Positions 52,523 to 61,829 of a stretch of 64,000 nt of DNA are shown here, piece after piece. Numbering within the stretch: position 1 is the stretch's first letter; each line of letters starts with the position of its first letter. A program made the position numbers and the translations under genes. Origin of the DNA: GWF2-38-69 sp037127655 (GTDB taxonomy: Bacteria; Verrucomicrobiota; Lentisphaeria; Victivallales; GWF2-38-69); NCBI GenBank assembly GCA_037127655.1, contig JBAXXY010000001.1, positions 32,125 to 96,124 on the forward strand, in the 5' to 3' direction. The notes under the pieces were generated by a model. The model did not search any database. It worked only from the letters and a program-made list of their open reading frames with translations, and was not told where the DNA came from.

Positions 52523-54181
52523 TTATTTGCTAAGCGCAGTAGGCAAAAGGTGTTTCATCGGGCTTTCATCTATTTTATCAGCCAACCATCCGCCATCAGC
52601 GTATGTGGCAGGATAATTTCCAATACTCGTTGTAGTGCCGCCGCCCCATATAATTGCAAATATATTGGAATTTACGGCATCAGTTATATGTTCATTACTC
52701 CAGTTTTTAGTCAAGAAAGCACTGACTGTCTCTGAAGCTCGGGTCTTGTATTCGCCCGAAAGTTTAAGGTCAGCAACACTTGTCGGGATGGAAAATTCCG
52801 AATCTCCAAAGAAAAACTGAGGTTCTGTGGACATCTTACTTCGATCTGTCACATCAGATCCGAGATGTCCTCCGGGTATTTGGAAGAGAAGAGCAGGCTT
52901 ATTAAGAGCGACTGTTGAATATTTTATAAATTCCAGATAATCCAGCCACTCCTCTTGATTCCAAAGCCAACCTCGGGCAAAATAATCTTCTCCATTAATC
53001 AAAGCAAAAGAATTTCTTTCGTACTTGTCAAAGGCGATGAAGTCTCCTGCCCAGTTCCCTGAATAAACTTTCAAGTTATTCCATGTGTCGTACATCTGTG
53101 CGGCATAAGTTTTAATCTTGGCAAAATCAGCATTTGTATGAATCCATTGCGCGCCCTGAAGGTTTTTACCGTAAGACACAGCCCAATTATTTCCAGACCA
53201 TCCGAAAGTCGCTGACTCCTTGCCGGCATAAGCGCCATTTGCATCAAATTTTGTTTTCTCTTTGACCAGATAGTTAACAGCCTGGATATACCCTGTAAAG
53301 TCATTTGTGATTTCTGCAGGTATAGCCTGGCTCTGATAATCTGAATCTTTTATGGATGCCCAGCTGCTCTTCATTAATGCTTCAAACTGGTCTTTAAATC
53401 CTGTTGTGCTTTTGGAATCCCAATCAGGAATAGTGCCTTCATTGCCTATAACAGTTGAGCACATATCTTCTACAATAAAAATCGGAGTGAGGCTTTTGGT
53501 TTTCCAGGGAAGCTTAGATTTTTCACAGAAGTAAACGGCTTTCTGTAGAGCTTTTGTGACTTTAAGTTCAGTGCCAAGAGCATTTTTCACAAAGTCATTT
53601 GCATCAGTTGCAGTCCATGTATTGTTGTCTGTGAGAGCTTTTTGATTTGCTAAAAAATAAAGATTTTTTTGGAGTTCAGCCAGAAAGTCAGGATTTATAA
53701 TCATCGAGGCTATAGGTTTCTCAGGGAATTTGCTATGCATGTAGCCAATGAGCTGGCAGTCAATAATCAGATTGGCAAAATGTTTTGCCATATTGTCCTG
53801 TTCAAAATCACGAATCATCTTAGGAGTTGATTCACTCCAATTCGTTGTATAGAAAATAATTACAGGGACGACATCTTTCTGCATATAGGCAAAATTGAGA
53901 GTAACAAAAGCAGAGGCAGGGAATTTTATTTTGAGTTCATCAGTCGCGCCATTAACTACCCAATCCGCCTGTCCTTCAGAGTAATTGCAGATCGCATTGA
54001 TAGCATTCGGATAGTCTTTAATAGTGCCTTTTATATCATCCGAAACTGTTCCGTACGGTTTTGTCGAAAATGCGCCATTGGAAAACTGGTCAGGCCAGTT
54101 TGAGGGTTCAAAACCAGCGTTAAGGTTAATGACTGTACTTAGCAAAGAAACTGATATTATTCCCAGTATTAGTTTTTCCAT
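52523..54181 (-). CDS. Secreted protein of unknown function, possibly a glycan-active TIM barrel
   Basis: 552 residues with a signal peptide (cleavage near NLNAG, residue 22). The mature part is rich in aromatic residues. Segments such as VPVIIFYTTNWSES, GDFIAFDKYERNSF and KPALLFQIPGGHLGSD look like strand ends of a (beta/alpha) barrel with acidic and aromatic pocket residues, as in glycoside hydrolases and chitin-utilisation proteins. No catalytic signature can be named with certainty. It shares the region with a GH18 hydrolase 500 bases away. Start with GAGGG upstream. Confidence 0.6.
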   Translation of the reverse strand: MEKLILGIISVSLLSTVINLNAGFEPSNWPDQFSNGAFSTKPYGTVSDDIKGTIKDYPNAINAICNYSEGQADWVVNGATDELKIKFPASAFVTLNFAYMQKDVVPVIIFYTTNWSESTPKMIRDFEQDNMAKHFANLIIDCQLIGYMHSKFPEKPIASMIINPDFLAELQKNLYFLANQKALTDNNTWTATDANDFVKNALGTELKVTKALQKAVYFCEKSKLPWKTKSLTPIFIVEDMCSTVIGNEGTIPDWDSKSTTGFKDQFEALMKSSWASIKDSDYQSQAIPAEITNDFTGYIQAVNYLVKEKTKFDANGAYAGKESATFGWSGNNWAVSYGKNLQGAQWIHTNADFAKIKTYAAQMYDTWNNLKVYSGNWAGDFIAFDKYERNSFALINGEDYFARGWLWNQEEWLDYLEFIKYSTVALNKPALLFQIPGGHLGSDVTDRSKMSTEPQFFFGDSEFSIPTSVADLKLSGEYKTRASETVSAFLTKNWSNEHITDAVNSNIFAIIWGGGTTTSIGNYPATYADGGWLADKIDESPMKHLLPTALSK

Positions 54182-54248
54182 ATTGCCCTCACTTTTATAA
54201 ATTTAAGTTTGCTGAATTATAGAGCAATCCTTAATTTTTCGCAAGATG

Positions 54249-54257
54249 TGATATAAT
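54249..54257 (+). promoter_or_regulatory. Candidate extended -10 promoter of the PP2C phosphatase gene
   Basis: TGATATAAT, an extended -10 with a consensus hexamer, 52 bases before the ATG at 54309. No clear -35, as is common for extended -10 promoters. Confidence 0.45.
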
Positions 54258-54308
54258 CCTGCTCAGAAGCACAAGGCTGTTAATTAAAACATATTAAGAA
54301 GCTGAAAA

Positions 54309-56240
54309 ATGAGATTTAAAATAAAAGAAAGTTTAGCGCTGAAACTGAGTTTATATATCATTACTGCTGTAGTGATTATTTTTATATCTGTCTTGGTTTA
54401 CAATTATCATATTTCCAAGCGAATCATCTTGGAAAGCAATGCTGAAAATATATATAACCTCGAGCAGTCCACTCTTAACGAAGTTGACAACATTCTTCTT
54501 CCTGTGCAAAAAGTCGCTGAAGGTCTTGGGCGAGTCATGGATAATGCTTCTCTTTCTGAGGCAGAAATAAAAGATCTGCTGCTTGATGCTGTTAAAGACA
54601 ACAAGGAAATCTATGGTTGTACTGTAGCCTTTGAACCTTATATGTTTGATGCAAAGAAAAAATATTTTGATCCTTACTGGTATAGGCCTGATGGAAGATT
54701 GACATATTCCAGCGGTGAGGAGAATGATGACTCTTATGATTATTTCAAATGGGAGTGGTACACCCAGCCTAAGAAAACAGGAAGAGGAGTTTGGAGCGAA
54801 CCGTATTATGATGAAGATGGAGGCAATATCTGGATGGTCACCTATTCTTATCCCTTCTACAGAGATATCAATGAAAAAGAAGAGTTTTTCGGGGTTGTTG
54901 CCTGTGATGTTTCTCTAGATTGGCTACAGGAACTTGTAAGTAAAATAAAAATATTTGAAAGCGGATATGCATTTCTGCTGTCATCGCAGGGAGTTTTTAT
55001 TTCTCATCCAAATAAAACATACTTTAAAAAGAGCGTCACATTTGCGGACCTAGCAGTGAAATATAATGACCCGCAAGAGAAAAAAATCGGAGAAGCGATG
55101 ACTTCAGGCAATAAAGGACGCATACAGTATTTTTCCCGTACTCTCCAAAAAACCGTGTTAAACTACTATCAACCTTTAGAAACCACAGGATGGTCTTTGG
55201 GAATAGTCATATCTGAAGATGAGCTATACTCCAAACTTGATGCTACTACGCTTGAGCTTTTTATAATCGGAATAATAGGCTACCTCATTACGCTTGCTAT
55301 GATAATATTTTTATCTGCCAGGGCTACAATGCCGCTTCGAAGCCTGGCAAAGGCAACGCAAAAAATAGGTCAGGGTGATTTCAATACCGCGATTCCGAGA
55401 GTCACTTCGCATGACGAGATAGGGATGCTGAGCAGTTCCTTCATCAAAATGCAGGACAGTCTCATAGAGTATGTGACTAACCTCAAAAAAACTACTGCCG
55501 CCAAAGAGAAAATAGAAAGAGAACTGATAATTGCCAAAGAAATTCAGCAGAGTCTTCTTCCTCATAATTTTCCGGCGAACAAAGAATTTGATATGTATGC
55601 AAAACTACTGCCGGCAAAGGAAGTCGCAGGAGATTTGTACGACTTTTTCTTCATTGATAGCGAAAGATTATGCTTTGCCGTAGGCGATGTGTCTGGCAAA
55701 GGAGTCCCTGCAGCTCTCTTTATGGCAATAGCAAAGACGCTTTTAAGGTCAAAAACCAGCCTGACTTCAGATGTTGCCGAGGTTTTAAACTCAATGAATA
55801 AAGAACTCTCCAAAGAAAGCGAGACAGCTATGTTTGTCACTTTCTTTATGTCTATTTTGAATATCAGGACAGGTGTTCTGGAATATTGCAGCGCTGGACA
55901 TAATCCTCCGCTCATCAAACAGGGCGACAAATTTAGATATCTGAATTCAGATGATCCTCTCCCTCCGCTTGGAGTAATAGAAGATATTCAATACAAAAGC
56001 GATAAACTTACACTACATAAAAATGATATATTTTGTTTATACACTGATGGAATAACTGAAGCCATGAGCAAGGACGATGTTCAGTTCACTGATGAAAAAC
56101 TTCTTGAAATTTTTGAAGAATATAAGGATAAAACCGTAGTAAATATAGCAGACAATATTTTGTCATCAGTGGCATTCCACGCGTCAACTGCCGAGCAGTC
56201 CGATGACATCACTATATTAGTCCTTAAATACAACGGCTAG
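54309..56240 (+). CDS. Membrane sensor phosphatase: Cache - HAMP - PP2C (SpoIIE/RsbU type)
   Basis: 643 residues. Membrane helices at about 12-31 and 313-335 enclose an extracytoplasmic Cache domain (about 40-300; WYTQPKKTGRGVWSEPYYDEDGG and ISHPNKTYFKKS are typical). A HAMP domain (about 337-390) and short coiled coil (REIQQSLLP-like AKEIQQSLLPHNFP) lead to the PP2C catalytic domain with metal ligands in EVAGDLYDFF and FAVGDVSGKGVPAALFMA, CSAGHNPPLI, and AEQSDDITILVL. Likely dephosphorylates an anti-sigma-factor antagonist in a partner-switching pathway in response to an external signal. No anti-sigma or STAS gene is adjacent. Confidence 0.92.
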   Translation: MRFKIKESLALKLSLYIITAVVIIFISVLVYNYHISKRIILESNAENIYNLEQSTLNEVDNILLPVQKVAEGLGRVMDNASLSEAEIKDLLLDAVKDNKEIYGCTVAFEPYMFDAKKKYFDPYWYRPDGRLTYSSGEENDDSYDYFKWEWYTQPKKTGRGVWSEPYYDEDGGNIWMVTYSYPFYRDINEKEEFFGVVACDVSLDWLQELVSKIKIFESGYAFLLSSQGVFISHPNKTYFKKSVTFADLAVKYNDPQEKKIGEAMTSGNKGRIQYFSRTLQKTVLNYYQPLETTGWSLGIVISEDELYSKLDATTLELFIIGIIGYLITLAMIIFLSARATMPLRSLAKATQKIGQGDFNTAIPRVTSHDEIGMLSSSFIKMQDSLIEYVTNLKKTTAAKEKIERELIIAKEIQQSLLPHNFPANKEFDMYAKLLPAKEVAGDLYDFFFIDSERLCFAVGDVSGKGVPAALFMAIAKTLLRSKTSLTSDVAEVLNSMNKELSKESETAMFVTFFMSILNIRTGVLEYCSAGHNPPLIKQGDKFRYLNSDDPLPPLGVIEDIQYKSDKLTLHKNDIFCLYTDGITEAMSKDDVQFTDEKLLEIFEEYKDKTVVNIADNILSSVAFHASTAEQSDDITILVLKYNG

Positions 56241-56253
56241 AGACCCTTCCAAT

Positions 56254-57750
56254 TTACTTTATATGCTTAAAGGAAAGGAAGTTGCGGCCGAGCAGACAGC
56301 GGCCAATGATAAATGAAGAGAGCATTGCGCCAATAACTCCCGGCATTAGCGCGCTTTGCCCGATAGCATAAAAATTCCTGACCGGAAGTCGGCCGAATAA
56401 ACTTTGTTCGCCTACTTTGTGCATGATACCGTATGCCGACCCAAGCGGCGGAATATAGTCCTCAAATGTCAATGTGGACGATGTACTAAGAATATTTATT
56501 TTGCCGGTAAACTCCGGATAAACCTTTTCAATCTTTTTGATCATCGCTTTGGCGCGGGTCTCTTTGTATTGTTGGTAGGAATCGTCAGCTTTCCTGCAAG
56601 CAGTATTTTTCCATCGGTTAGCTTCTTTGGGGAACTCATTTTCGAAGGCGCAAAGAACATTTACCTTATCACTTCCGACGACTTCAACTCCGGTAAGAAT
56701 AGCCATTGCGCACTCATCGGAGTCTGTACTGATAATCGCATTAAGATTGTCAGAAGTAAGATACGAAGTCAACGAGCATGGAACATCATGATCTAGCTGG
56801 ATGGTCGCAAATAACGAAAAAAACGAAAAGCTTTCTTCGTATTTCTCTATTGCCTGACGGGTTGGTTCCGCTACAACATCCTCAGGCAGAATTGAAAGTA
56901 TCTCTCGTGGATGGATTGATAGAATGCAGTTTTCGAAATGGCATGTCGCGCCGTTTGATAACTTCACAGCGTTGATAGTCTTGCCACGCCTTTGAACAAT
57001 GTCAGAAATTTCAGTATTGGTCATAATGTCAATATTCAATTCAGCGGCGCGGCGCTTGAAGGACTTGATGAAAGCATCGCCTCCGCCGACAACCCTTGCC
57101 AAAGATTTACTCATACCTATCGCCGCACGGCAATGCACAGATAGCGGCGTCACATTAGGCGGACTGCCGTAACATAGAGCAAAACTACCTAGAACGGCCT
57201 GTAATTTGGTATTGGAAGTAATCGAATCAAGATATTCCTGGAGTGGGATAAAATCTTCATCAATCTGCCGCATCAAGATAAAGAGTTCTTCTGAGTTTAA
57301 CTTATTCAGATCCATAAATGGAGTGCTTCTCTCAACGGCCTCTTCCATTTGCAAGCATTTGTCAATGACTTCGCATTCATCGGGAAAGTGTTTTTTTAAT
57401 TCCTTGGCGATTGCACCTAAACCCGATGGCATTTCATACATCGAATCGGAGTTTTCAAGGTAGATACGGTTTCTCTTTGGGTCATCAAGAAATTCAGGAC
57501 GGATATCATCTTCCATTCCAAGAACACGAAGCATATCCGAAAGCAAGCCGCCAAAACCGCCTGTGAAATGGAAGCCGGTATCAAAAGGAATACCTTGGCA
57601 TTTAAAACGGCGCATGCTTCCGCCAATAGTTGCCTGCTTCTCAATAAGTAAAACTTTGCGCCCTGCCATTGCCAGCAACAAAGCCACCGACATTCCGCTG
57701 ATGCCACTGCCTACGACCAAATCATCATATTTCAAATCCATCGTGTCCAT
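56254..57750 (-). CDS. CrtI-like FAD-dependent oxidoreductase (phytoene desaturase family)
   Basis: 498 residues. Dinucleotide-binding motif VVGSGISGMSVALLLAMAGRKVLLIEKQ starts near residue 10 (quoted here as positions 10-37), then GGSMRRF, FHFTGGFGG and a C-terminal FAD motif YAIGQSALMPGVIGAML. CrtI-family enzymes desaturate, isomerise or oxidise long acyl or isoprenoid chains. No phytoene synthase or other carotenoid gene is near; the neighbour 3 bases upstream is a FabG-type reductase, and fatty-acid ketosynthases are divergent. A role on a polyene or unusual acyl chain is inferred. Confidence 0.85.
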   Translation of the reverse strand: MDTMDLKYDDLVVGSGISGMSVALLLAMAGRKVLLIEKQATIGGSMRRFKCQGIPFDTGFHFTGGFGGLLSDMLRVLGMEDDIRPEFLDDPKRNRIYLENSDSMYEMPSGLGAIAKELKKHFPDECEVIDKCLQMEEAVERSTPFMDLNKLNSEELFILMRQIDEDFIPLQEYLDSITSNTKLQAVLGSFALCYGSPPNVTPLSVHCRAAIGMSKSLARVVGGGDAFIKSFKRRAAELNIDIMTNTEISDIVQRRGKTINAVKLSNGATCHFENCILSIHPREILSILPEDVVAEPTRQAIEKYEESFSFFSLFATIQLDHDVPCSLTSYLTSDNLNAIISTDSDECAMAILTGVEVVGSDKVNVLCAFENEFPKEANRWKNTACRKADDSYQQYKETRAKAMIKKIEKVYPEFTGKINILSTSSTLTFEDYIPPLGSAYGIMHKVGEQSLFGRLPVRNFYAIGQSALMPGVIGAMLSSFIIGRCLLGRNFLSFKHIK

Positions 57751-57753
57751 CGG

Positions 57754-58485
57754 TCAAATCACCAGTCCACCGTTGACAGCTATAACTTGTCCGTGGATAT
57801 AAATATCCTCCTCGGCTGCAAGGAATCCGATAACTGAAGCGACTTCTTCAGCCTTGCCATAACGATTCAGCGGTATCATCGGAAGAATTTTGTCTTTGGG
57901 TAGTTTCGAAGTCATTTCAGTCTCAATCACACCGGGCGCTACTGCATTAACCAGGATGTTTTTTCTGCCAATTTCTCTGGCAAGAGCCTTCATCGCGCCA
58001 ATCAATCCGGCTTTAGACGCAGAGTAGTTGACTTGTCCAGCCTGCCCAACCTGCCCTGAGGCTGATGTAACAATTATTATTCGTCCGCTTTTCCTGGACA
58101 GCATTGGAAAAATAAACGGTTGAACAGAATTATAGAAACCATCAAGATTAACACGCATGACATCGTCCCACTCTTCTGGCGCCATAAATGCCATCAGATT
58201 ATCTCTTGCAATCCCGGCATTGTAGATGACAACATCCGGCAAGTTTTTTTCAATTATTGCTTCCACTGCTTTTACCGTAGCACTGCGATCAGCTACATCG
58301 AAAGTTAAAATCTCACACTTTGCGCCGGCAGCAATGACGGTTTCTCTTGTCTCTTCAGCCTCTTTGCTTAAACTTCTGCATGAAAAAACAATGTCAAAGC
58401 CAAGTCTGGCAAGTTTGATAGCCGTAGCACGGCCAATCCCTCGGCTTCCTCCGATAATAAATGCATGTTTTGATAGCATGGACAT
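57754..58485 (-). CDS. 3-oxoacyl-ACP reductase, FabG type
   Basis: 243 residues, classical SDR: IIGGSRGIGRATA (NADP motif), YNAGIARDN (NAG), catalytic Ser in VTSASGQVGQ, and YSASKAG (Tyr, Lys). IPLNRYGKAEEVASVIGFLAA and GQVIAVNGGLVI at the end are standard FabG. Because it is paired with a CrtI-like enzyme and lies beside ketosynthases, it is probably the dedicated ketoreductase of this cluster and not the housekeeping FabG. No clear ribosome-binding site. Confidence 0.88.
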   Translation of the reverse strand: MSMLSKHAFIIGGSRGIGRATAIKLARLGFDIVFSCRSLSKEAEETRETVIAAGAKCEILTFDVADRSATVKAVEAIIEKNLPDVVIYNAGIARDNLMAFMAPEEWDDVMRVNLDGFYNSVQPFIFPMLSRKSGRIIIVTSASGQVGQAGQVNYSASKAGLIGAMKALAREIGRKNILVNAVAPGVIETEMTSKLPKDKILPMIPLNRYGKAEEVASVIGFLAAEEDIYIHGQVIAVNGGLVI

Positions 58486-58581
58486 ATATCTATACCCTTA
58501 TACTTTGATTATTATTCAGCTTTTAGGATAGGGTAGGTTTTCGGACTAATCAAGATCCTTCAATCACTTCGCATACAAGTT

Positions 58582-58599
58582 TCAATCTTGAAAGATTGA
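58582..58599. promoter_or_regulatory. Candidate operator palindrome in the divergent cluster gap
   Basis: TCAATCTT GA AAGATTGA is a perfect 8-base inverted repeat with a 2-base centre, in the 197-base gap between the fabG-like gene and the plus-strand ketosynthase-like gene. It could bind a dimeric regulator or be a short hairpin. No regulator gene of the cluster is in view. Confidence 0.4.
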
Positions 58600-58682
58600 C
58601 TTAATCAGACTATTCTAACCTTTAATAGCATTAAATGCTTCGATTGTTTTTACACAGCCATATAACAACCAATTGTATATCA

Positions 58683-59348
58683 ATGAATTATTCACGAATA
58701 ATAGGCGGAAGCCTCATACGCTCATGCGAATGCGAATCTCTATTCAATGGAGTGCATTATAATTTTAAAACTCCTGCCGAACTAAAAGAGAAATTATCAG
58801 ACAAAGACTGGGAAAACGGCAATTGGTCCAACTTTAGAAGATTCTCTATCCATGCTAAAGTCTTCGCATTGGCCGTGGGTTTGGCATTGCGCGATAGCAA
58901 GATTAGATTTGCCCCTGAACCAATAGTAGGACTGCTGGTCGCTGATGATTTTGAACATGAATACGACCAAGAAGCATATTTTGCTGATTACATTGAAGGA
59001 GGAAGGGAACTGGGGCGGTCAAGTTTGTTTGTACACACGCTGCCGACAAGCGCCGCCGTTGACGCATCCATCTGCCTTGGCCTGAGAGGCCCGCTGCTAT
59101 ATATTCGCGACGAACGCGATGTTTGGAAAGAACTGCTGAACACAGCTTCTGATCTTATCTCCAGCAACAACGCAGAAATCATGGTTCTTTCTTACCGAAG
59201 CGCTGATACTTTGGTCTGCCTGGCTATCTCCTCAGGCGGAAAGGCTCAGATAAATTGGACCGCACAATCAACACCCGAAGCGATTTTTGAGTTTGCACGC
59301 AAACATTCGAAAGGAAACCCAAATGAGAATACTGCTGATATCAAATAA
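58683..59348 (+). CDS. Ketosynthase-like protein, N-terminal domain only (chain-length-factor type)
   Basis: 221 residues from the ATG at 58683; an earlier in-frame ATG at 58635 is possible, and neither has a strong ribosome-binding site. SSLFVHTLPTSAAVDASICLGLRGPLLY (residues about 113-140) matches the small beta-ketoacyl-synthase N-terminal family (Ketoacyl-synt_2). At the place of the catalytic Cys there is no Cys, and the C-terminal half with the two His residues is missing, so it cannot condense by itself. Proteins of this type occur in aryl polyene and related clusters, probably pairing with a true KS. Its 3' end overlaps the radical SAM gene by 26 bases. Confidence 0.75.
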   Translation: MNYSRIIGGSLIRSCECESLFNGVHYNFKTPAELKEKLSDKDWENGNWSNFRRFSIHAKVFALAVGLALRDSKIRFAPEPIVGLLVADDFEHEYDQEAYFADYIEGGRELGRSSLFVHTLPTSAAVDASICLGLRGPLLYIRDERDVWKELLNTASDLISSNNAEIMVLSYRSADTLVCLAISSGGKAQINWTAQSTPEAIFEFARKHSKGNPNENTADIK

Positions 59349-60639
59349 CCTTTCGATTGATCCTTATGCTGTCTTTCCTCTCGGGCTTGGAGTTATTGCA
59401 AAAGTCCTGAGACAAAACAATCATGAAGTTAAACTAATTGATATGCTTGGCAGTAATGTAACCGACGCTTCTTTGCAAAATACTATATCTAATTTCGATC
59501 CGCAACTCGTCGGAATTGGCATTAGGAATATAGATAATGTCAACAGTCTTAACCCCTGTTTTTTTCTGGATGATATTGTGCTTATAAAGCAGATTATCCG
59601 TGATGAAGCGCAGTCACCAATATTTCTTGGCGGTGCAGGTTTTTCGCTGATGCCAGAGGCTATTCTTGCTTATATCGGAGCAGAATACGGCATTGTCGGA
59701 GCCGGGGAATGCGCTATTTTAGCATTAATTCAGGCGCTTGAGAGTGGCGCTAAAATTGACTCATTGCTCTATGCCACTAATTTCCCTCCTGCATTTAGCG
59801 GAGCTGATTATGATGATGATATCGCAAAATACTATTTGCGTGAAACAGGCATCCTTCCCATTCAGACAAAACGCGGCTGTCCGCATCGTTGCGTCTATTG
59901 TTCCTATCCGTTACTTGAAGGGAAGCAATGCACCCATCGTTCATGCGATGACATTATTGATGAGATGATATTTCTGCGGGATAAATTTCATCCTGAATCG
60001 TTCTACTTTACCGACTCTATATTCAATGACCCTGGCGGCGCCTATCTTGAACTGCTGGAGGCCATGGTTAAACATGAAATTTCAGCTCCATGGAGCGCGT
60101 TTTTCACGCCAGATGATTTCGATAAAGAAAGCATTGCCCTGATGAGGCGTTCAGGGATCAAAACTGTAGAGCTAGGAGCAGACGGCATGACTGATGCCAC
60201 ACTGCTTGGGCTTGGCAAAAACTATGACTTTGCAATAGTTGAAAAGTCATGCGCCGCATTTCTTAATCAAGGCATACAAGTATCATGTTCGTATATCGCA
60301 GGCGGACCCAATGAGACTATGGCGACACTCCTTGATGGCATTGATAATATAAAGCAACTTAAACAAGTTCCAGCTTTTGTATTTATGGGCATCCGCATTT
60401 TGCCAAATACTCCAATTGAGACTATTGCCAAACGAGAAGGTATCATATCTAACGATCATAATTTACTGTTTCCTACATTCTATTATTCCCCGTCAGTGCA
60501 AAGGGATCAAATATACAATACGCTGGAGAATGGATTCAAAAACGCCAAGCATGTAATATTTCCTCCTCATGCCAAGAGTAAGGAATTACGCCTCTACCGA
60601 AAACTACAAACCACGCTTGCAGGAGAAACTGCAAAATGA
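59323..60639 (+). CDS. B12-binding-type radical SAM enzyme
   Basis: 438 residues from the ATG at 59323, which follows AAGGAAA; a start 36 bases upstream is less likely. The N-terminal 140 residues have the B12-binding Rossmann-like fold (PLGLGVIAKVLRQNNHEVKLID, VGIGIRNIDN, FLGGAGFSLMPEAIL). The cluster motif is CPHRCVYC, with Cys186, Cys190 and Cys193 (CX3CX2C). A TIM-barrel with SFYFTDSIFNDP and VELGADGMTDATL follows. Such enzymes do methylation, cyclisation or C-C rearrangement. In anammox bacteria similar enzymes sit in gene sets proposed for ladderane lipids. The reaction here is unknown. Confidence 0.88.
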   Translation: MRILLISNNLSIDPYAVFPLGLGVIAKVLRQNNHEVKLIDMLGSNVTDASLQNTISNFDPQLVGIGIRNIDNVNSLNPCFFLDDIVLIKQIIRDEAQSPIFLGGAGFSLMPEAILAYIGAEYGIVGAGECAILALIQALESGAKIDSLLYATNFPPAFSGADYDDDIAKYYLRETGILPIQTKRGCPHRCVYCSYPLLEGKQCTHRSCDDIIDEMIFLRDKFHPESFYFTDSIFNDPGGAYLELLEAMVKHEISAPWSAFFTPDDFDKESIALMRRSGIKTVELGADGMTDATLLGLGKNYDFAIVEKSCAAFLNQGIQVSCSYIAGGPNETMATLLDGIDNIKQLKQVPAFVFMGIRILPNTPIETIAKREGIISNDHNLLFPTFYYSPSVQRDQIYNTLENGFKNAKHVIFPPHAKSKELRLYRKLQTTLAGETAK

Positions 60640-61829
60640 ACAATTGCGAAGACCAATATAAATTTTCCGTCTGGGCAGTAATCCCTACTTACAATAACGC
60701 AGCAACGATCCATGACATAGTAGAAAGAACTATCAAACAGCCCCTTGATGGAGTCTTGGTCATCGATGACGGCAGCACTGACTGCATCGTTGCGGAAAAA
60801 CTATCCGGCATCAATGGAATTGCTGTTATCAGGCATGAGTGCAATATGGGAAAAGGCAAAGCTATTATGACAGCTTTATCTTACCTCAATGAGCGCAATG
60901 TGACATATATGATCACTATTGACGGCGACGCACAGCACTACCCTGAAGATGTTCAAAACTTTCTTCCGATACTGGCCGAAGACGACCATTCCATCATCAT
61001 CGGAGCAAGAGACTTTTCAGGAGATCACATACCAGGAAGCAGCAATTTCGGACGCAAGTTCTCCAACTTCTGGATCATGGTGGAGACCGGTTGTAAAGTC
61101 GAAGACGCTCAGTCGGGATTCCGCGCCTATCCGGTGAAATACATTTCTCAGTTGAGTTTTATTTCATCATACTATAACTTTGAAATAGAGGTTTTGGTTA
61201 AGGCGGCATGGGCTGGAATTACATTAAAAAATATCCCGATTCGTGTCTGGTACCCAAAAAACCCAAAGGATCGTGTCTCATCTTTCCGACCGTTTCTAGA
61301 CAACTTCCGCATCACACTGATCAATATGCATCTGATTGGACTGAGAATGATTCCGATCCCACGCAAAAAACTAGTAAAGACGGCAGATGACACTAAGTCA
61401 ATGAGATATTTTATCAGACATCCGCTTCTTGCATTGCGTGAATTGTTGTTTGAGAATGCGACACCCGGCGGTTTGGCGACAGCCGCAGGAGCAGGAGCTT
61501 TTCTTGCCATTCTGCCAATACCTGGATTTCATACGGCGGCGATTATCTATGCCTCTGTGCGATTGCACTTGAATAAAGTAATGGCTGTTAACATACAACA
61601 TTTCTTCATGCCTCCATTTACGCCTCTACTCTGCATCGAAGTTGGCTATTTTATCCGCCACGGAAAATGGTTGACGCAGATAACATTTGACAATGTTTTG
61701 ATGCAGATTGGTTCACTTATTATCGAATGGTGGATAGGCGCAATAATACTCTGCTTGCCACTGTCACTGTTGACCGCACTGATTGTTTATGTCACAGCGA
61801 TGCTGATTCGGAGGAAGAAATATGTCTAA
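60636..61829 (+). CDS. Family 2 glycosyltransferase fused to a DUF2062 membrane domain
   Basis: 397 residues. Residues about 10-230 are a GT2 domain of the dolichol-phosphate-mannose type: WAVIPTYNNAATI, VIDDGSTD and the metal-binding TIDGDAQHYPEDV, followed by the acceptor region VEDAQSGFRAYP. Residues about 255-395 are DUF2062: GGLATAAGAGAFLAILPIPGFHTAA and two to three membrane helices. The fusion links sugar transfer to a membrane acceptor, here probably a lipid made by the neighbours. It overlaps both flanking genes (4 and 8 bases). Confidence 0.85.
   Translation: MNNCEDQYKFSVWAVIPTYNNAATIHDIVERTIKQPLDGVLVIDDGSTDCIVAEKLSGINGIAVIRHECNMGKGKAIMTALSYLNERNVTYMITIDGDAQHYPEDVQNFLPILAEDDHSIIIGARDFSGDHIPGSSNFGRKFSNFWIMVETGCKVEDAQSGFRAYPVKYISQLSFISSYYNFEIEVLVKAAWAGITLKNIPIRVWYPKNPKDRVSSFRPFLDNFRITLINMHLIGLRMIPIPRKKLVKTADDTKSMRYFIRHPLLALRELLFENATPGGLATAAGAGAFLAILPIPGFHTAAIIYASVRLHLNKVMAVNIQHFFMPPFTPLLCIEVGYFIRHGKWLTQITFDNVLMQIGSLIIEWWIGAIILCLPLSLLTALIVYVTAMLIRRKKYV

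Noticed and set aside
56254..57750. Carotenoid biosynthesis locus based on the phytoene-desaturase-like gene
   Set aside because: No phytoene synthase, lycopene cyclase or prenyl synthase gene is near; the neighbours are fatty-acid-type enzymes.
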